A stretch of 44,450 nucleotides of DNA from JBJEXX01 sp051886215 (GTDB lineage Bacteria > Bacillota_I > Bacilli_A > RF39 > UBA660): positions 1 to 44,450 of the forward strand of contig JBJEXX010000064.1 in NCBI GenBank assembly GCA_051886215.1, written 5' to 3'. Shown one piece after another: positions 41,484-44,450 of the stretch (position 1 is its first letter; every line of letters begins with the position of its first letter). The notes beneath the pieces were generated by a model that worked only from the letters and a program-made list of their open reading frames with translations, had not been told where the DNA came from and searched no databases. The translations under genes were made by a program, and so were the position numbers.

Positions 41484-42485
41484 TTAAAGATTTAAATTTG
41501 ATTTAGGATTTAAATTTAAATCTGCAAATACATTGTTTTTATATAAGAAATATCCCACTGCTGCAATCATAGTAGCATTATCGGTGCAGTATTTCATATC
41601 TGGACACGAAAAATCTATATTATTGTCTATACATAATTTAGTTAATGCTTCTCTTAGGGATTTATTCGCAGAAACTCCTCCAGCCATTATTAATCTATTT
41701 ACTTTATAATCTTTAAGAGCTTTTAATGTTTTTTTTGTTAAAGTTTCTACAACAACGTCTTGAAAAGAACAAGCTAAATTTTCCTTATTTATAGAATGAC
41801 CTCTTTGTATTTCATTATGATATAAATTTATTACAGCGCTTTTTAAACCACTAAAACTAAAATTATAACTATCATCATTCAATGGAATTGGTAAATTATA
41901 TGTATGTTTACCTATATGTGCCAGTTTATCTACTTTTGGACCACCAGGATATCCAATGTCAATAACACGTGCTACTTTATCATAACATTCACCTACTGCA
42001 TCATCTAATGTTGCACCTATCTTTTTGAATTTTAAATGATCTTCCATGTATATTAACTCTGTATGTCCACCACTCACTACAAGTCCAATCAAAGGAAATT
42101 CCATTTTTTTTGTTAAATTATTAGCATATATGTGTCCGGCCATATGATTAACAGGTATCAATGGTTTATCATATACATACGCTAGAGTCTTCGCAGCCTC
42201 TACTCCAACTAATAATGATCCAATCAAACCTGGTCCTTCAGTGACCGCAATAGCGTCTATATCTTCCATACTCATATTAGCTTTTCTCAAACATTCTTCA
42301 ATAACAATAGTTATATTTTTAACATGTTCTCTTGAAGCTATTTCTGGAACCACACCTCCATAATTAGTATGGATATCTATTTGAGATAATATAATTGTTG
42401 CAATATCTTCACAACCATTCTTAACAATAGAACAACTAGTTTCATCACAACTACTTTCTATTCCTAATATAAAAGTATCTTTCAT
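41484..42485 (-). CDS. tsaD: tRNA N6-threonylcarbamoyladenosine transferase TsaD
   Basis: Catalytic subunit that puts threonylcarbamoyl on adenosine 37 of ANN-decoding tRNAs. 333 residues of the ASKHA/Kae1 fold: N-terminal GIESSCDETSCSI, metal-binding HMAGH with His114 and His118, VSGGHTELIYM, NFSFSGLKSAV and MAGGVSANKSLR. All key residues are intact. The operon order here is tsaE-tsaB-rimI-tsaD with overlaps of 0-14 nt, so the machinery is made together; tsaC is not in the window. The start ATG adjoins the end of the GNAT gene. Essential in most bacteria. Confidence 0.97.
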   Translation of the reverse strand: MKDTFILGIESSCDETSCSIVKNGCEDIATIILSQIDIHTNYGGVVPEIASREHVKNITIVIEECLRKANMSMEDIDAIAVTEGPGLIGSLLVGVEAAKTLAYVYDKPLIPVNHMAGHIYANNLTKKMEFPLIGLVVSGGHTELIYMEDHLKFKKIGATLDDAVGECYDKVARVIDIGYPGGPKVDKLAHIGKHTYNLPIPLNDDSYNFSFSGLKSAVINLYHNEIQRGHSINKENLACSFQDVVVETLTKKTLKALKDYKVNRLIMAGGVSANKSLREALTKLCIDNNIDFSCPDMKYCTDNATMIAAVGYFLYKNNVFADLNLNPKSNLNL

Positions 42486-42920
42486 CTACATCATCTTTCT
42501 TTCCATCAATATTCCATCTGTTCCGTTATAATATTTTTTTCTAATAGCTACCTCTTTAAATCTATATTTTTTATATAAATTAATAGCGATACTATTATTA
42601 CTATTTACCTCTAAAGTTATATTTTTAATATTATGATTATTAGAATAAATAATCAACTTGTCCATCAGTAATTTACTATATCCTTTTCCTTGATATTCTT
42701 TTTTTATATTTATATTAACAATCTCTATTTTATCATAAATTTCAAAAATATTAAGAAAACCAATTATTTTATTCTTTTGAAATAAAATAAAATATTTATT
42801 AAATGGGTTATTAGCAAATTCTATTTCTATATTCCTATTTTTAAACACTTCAGGAAATAACTTGATAAGTTCTTGAAAAGTGTTATCAACATATTTTGTG
42901 AATATTTTAATTTCCTCCAT
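42486..42920 (-). CDS. rimI: GNAT acetyltransferase, RimI-like
   Basis: 144 residues of the GNAT fold with the acetyl-CoA loop in NIKKEYQGKGYSKLLMDKLI and the typical C-terminal NSIAINLYKKYRFKEVAIRKKYY. This position between tsaB and tsaD is the usual place for rimI in Firmicutes, whose product acetylates the N-terminus of ribosomal protein S18. The gene name rests on context as much as on sequence, because GNAT domains are not very specific. Overlaps tsaB by 14 nt. Confidence 0.85.
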   Translation of the reverse strand: MEEIKIFTKYVDNTFQELIKLFPEVFKNRNIEIEFANNPFNKYFILFQKNKIIGFLNIFEIYDKIEIVNINIKKEYQGKGYSKLLMDKLIIYSNNHNIKNITLEVNSNNSIAINLYKKYRFKEVAIRKKYYNGTDGILMERKMM

Positions 42921-43542
42921 TTTTATTTTCCTCAGCTTCTGTTAATTTCAAATATAGAGGATTTATATTATGTGAATTTTCACATTCTTTATTTTGAAAT
43001 TTGTTTACTATTCGTAATAAATCAGGATCATATGCAGTAATATTTCTATCATTAATATCTGTTTCATTAGAAATGATCTCATATTCTCCATCTAAATGGG
43101 AAATACATTCTAGTATATATTCATTAGTTGCATACTTGTTTTCTACTATTACATTATTATTTTTATCATAAATTGAAAAATAAGAACTATTTCTTCTAGC
43201 GTCAATTACCGGTATTTTATAAATATCTTTATTATTTGATACAGCCATTGCGTCTAGACTACTTATTGTAGTGATTGGAATATTCATGCTCCAAGCTATA
43301 ACTTTGGCAATAGTTACTCCTATCCTAATTCCAGTAAATGAACCAGGCCCATTTACAATTATGATTTTATTTATATGTTTAGGTTTTATATTAACATCAT
43401 TCATCATTTCTGTAATATACTTCAAAGCCTCAACAGACATGTTTTTTCCTAAATTTTGTTTTACTTCAGTTAATACTTTGTTTTCCTTTATAATTCCAGC
43501 ATATAAAAAACTAGATGTAGTATCTAGATATAAAATCGTCAT
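42907..43542 (-). CDS. tsaB: t6A biosynthesis scaffold protein TsaB
   Basis: 211 residues, an inactive relative of TsaD that holds TsaD and TsaE together. N-terminal LYLDTTSSFLYAGI and the conserved NGPGSFTGIRIGVTIAKVIAW motif are diagnostic; the metal-binding histidines of TsaD are absent, as expected. The C-terminal part is short and less conserved. Overlaps tsaE at its start (ATGA-type) and the GNAT gene at its end, so translation is coupled. Confidence 0.95.
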   Translation of the reverse strand: MTILYLDTTSSFLYAGIIKENKVLTEVKQNLGKNMSVEALKYITEMMNDVNIKPKHINKIIIVNGPGSFTGIRIGVTIAKVIAWSMNIPITTISSLDAMAVSNNKDIYKIPVIDARRNSSYFSIYDKNNNVIVENKYATNEYILECISHLDGEYEIISNETDINDRNITAYDPDLLRIVNKFQNKECENSHNINPLYLKLTEAEENKNGGN

Positions 43543-43991
43543 AATACAGCCTCACAAAGTTCCTCGTATTTTGAACCTTTAGGTATTATTGTAATAATTC
43601 TAGTATTTTCATCTATAATCTTAAACTTAATTCTTAAATAATTTTTTGGTAGATAATCTCTTATAGTATCTGCCCACTCAATTATAACAACTCCGCCTTT
43701 TTTATAGTATTCTTCAATACCTAGATTTTCTACATTACCATCTAAACGATATACATCCATATGATATAAAGGTAATTCTCCTGAATCATATTCTTTTATA
43801 ATATTAAATGTCGGAGATGTTACAGGTTCTGTAATTGCCATTGCTTGTGCAAAACCTTTAGTAAACAATGTCTTTCCACTACCTAAATCCCCCTCTAAGC
43901 AAATAACCATATTTTTAAATTTTTCTGATTCAAAGTTTTGTGCTAATTCAATAGTATCTTGCTCTGAATATGTTGTAATTTTATAATCCAT
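43539..43991 (-). CDS. tsaE: t6A biosynthesis ATPase TsaE
   Basis: About 150 residues. P-loop GDLGSGKTLFTKGFA at about 30-44, then TSPTFNIIKEY and VVIIEWADTIRDYLP, the motif set of TsaE, which binds TsaB-TsaD and hydrolyses ATP in tRNA t6A formation. A TTG at 44003 is in frame, but GGTGAT places the start at the ATG 43991. First gene of the operon, just after the rRNA terminator. Confidence 0.95.
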   Translation of the reverse strand: MDYKITTYSEQDTIELAQNFESEKFKNMVICLEGDLGSGKTLFTKGFAQAMAITEPVTSPTFNIIKEYDSGELPLYHMDVYRLDGNVENLGIEEYYKKGGVVIIEWADTIRDYLPKNYLRIKFKIIDENTRIITIIPKGSKYEELCEAVL

Positions 43992-44014
43992 TTCTATCAC
44001 CAAATTAATTATAG

Positions 44015-44043
44015 CAAAAAAAAAATAAGTTATACAACTTATT
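44015..44043 (-). terminator. Terminator of the rRNA operon
   Basis: AATAAGTT and AACTTATT (8 bp, 4-nt loop, 44024-44043) are followed on the minus strand by a run of about ten T. It lies after the 5S rRNA gene and before tsaE. Confidence 0.8.
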
Positions 44044-44089
44044 TAAATCTTTTTTATAAATTTTACATAATTTTATAAATAAAAAAAAT

Positions 44090-44197
44090 TCTTGGCAACG
44101 TCCTATCTTCGCTTACACTATTTTCAGCGTTAATGAGCTTAACTTCTGTGTTCGGTATGGGAACAGGTGTACCCTCATCACTATAGTCACCAAGAAA
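44090..44197 (-). rRNA. rrf: 5S ribosomal RNA
   Basis: The minus strand reads from CTTGGTGACTATAGTGATGA through the conserved CCCATACCGAACACAGAAGT to GATAGGACGTTGCCAAG. The ends pair (CTTGG with CCAAG) as in 5S rRNA. Length about 108 nt. The spacer to 23S (44198-44256) contains GAGAA / TTCTC and no tRNA. Confidence 0.95.
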
Positions 44198-44256
44198 ATA
44201 TATGAGAAATAATTCTCTGAAAACTTAGATAATATCGATTCATCAAATTATAAATA

Positions 44257-44450
<194 letters not shown>

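Noticed and set aside
44198..44256. tRNA gene in the 23S-5S spacer
   Set aside because: The spacer is about 60 nt of AT-rich DNA with no cloverleaf or T-loop motif (GTTCGA).

Overview
The window is very AT-rich DNA from a low-GC Firmicute with a cell wall. Standard stop codons are in use (pcrA ends in TGA, so this is not a UGA=Trp mollicute code). Typical Firmicutes/Bacilli genes are present: ligA, pcrA, ftsY with ylxM, an RNase J gene, helD, tsaE-tsaB-rimI-tsaD, a D-Ala-D-Ala carboxypeptidase of PBP5 type, a VanY-like peptidase, two sortases and sortase-anchored surface proteins. An uncultured gut Bacilli/Erysipelotrichia-type lineage would fit, but that placement is inference.

Layout. 1-11150: cell-wall peptidases (dacA, a VanY-like lipoprotein), then a minus-strand run from ligA through four genes I cannot name, a membrane protein with two solute-binding domains and a degenerate GGDEF domain, and a YihY-family membrane protein. 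11150-13660: a folded intergenic repeat, a class B sortase, and a convergent surface protein ending in an NPNTS sorting signal. That surface protein has a candidate promoter whose -35/-10 spacer contains a run of nine G, which looks phase-variable. 13660-22930: HerA-like ATPase, ylxM, ftsY, a possible pseudokinase, RNase J, pcrA, and a Fic protein with a tiny overlapping upstream ORF. 22930-26420: a second sortase locus with a thioester/SpaA-type surface protein. 39270-44450: helD, the t6A tRNA-modification genes, then 5S rRNA and the 3' end of 23S rRNA, all on the minus strand.

The main discovery is at 26626-39249. This is a three-gene SsuA/TauA-NMT1-type ABC importer operon (lipoprotein, ATPase, permease) in which two of the three genes are split by two different serine-recombinase elements. 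Element 1 (27214-34019, 6806 bp) splits the binding-protein gene. Element 2 (3296 bp, bounded by the 10-bp repeat 34831-34840 / 38127-38136) splits the ATPase gene between its ABC signature and Walker B. For both, the attL and attR sites can be read directly. Joining the outer flanks restores intact proteins in frame (333 and 248 residues) with 8-nt gene overlaps along the operon. Joining the element ends gives strongly symmetric attP sites with central dinucleotides GA (element 1) and GT (element 2). No decay is visible in the split genes, so the insertions are recent or reversible. Precise excision of both elements would be needed to make the transporter.

Element 1 carries a compact minus-strand cargo operon: an aminotransferase-GNAT fusion, a HAD/nucleotidase-nucleoside hydrolase fusion, a small HAD-like protein and a histidine phosphatase. 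It also has a recombinase gene preceded by a 46-codon ORF. Element 2 carries a NagZ-like glycosidase and a recombinase whose reading frame lacks an ATG before its catalytic domain.
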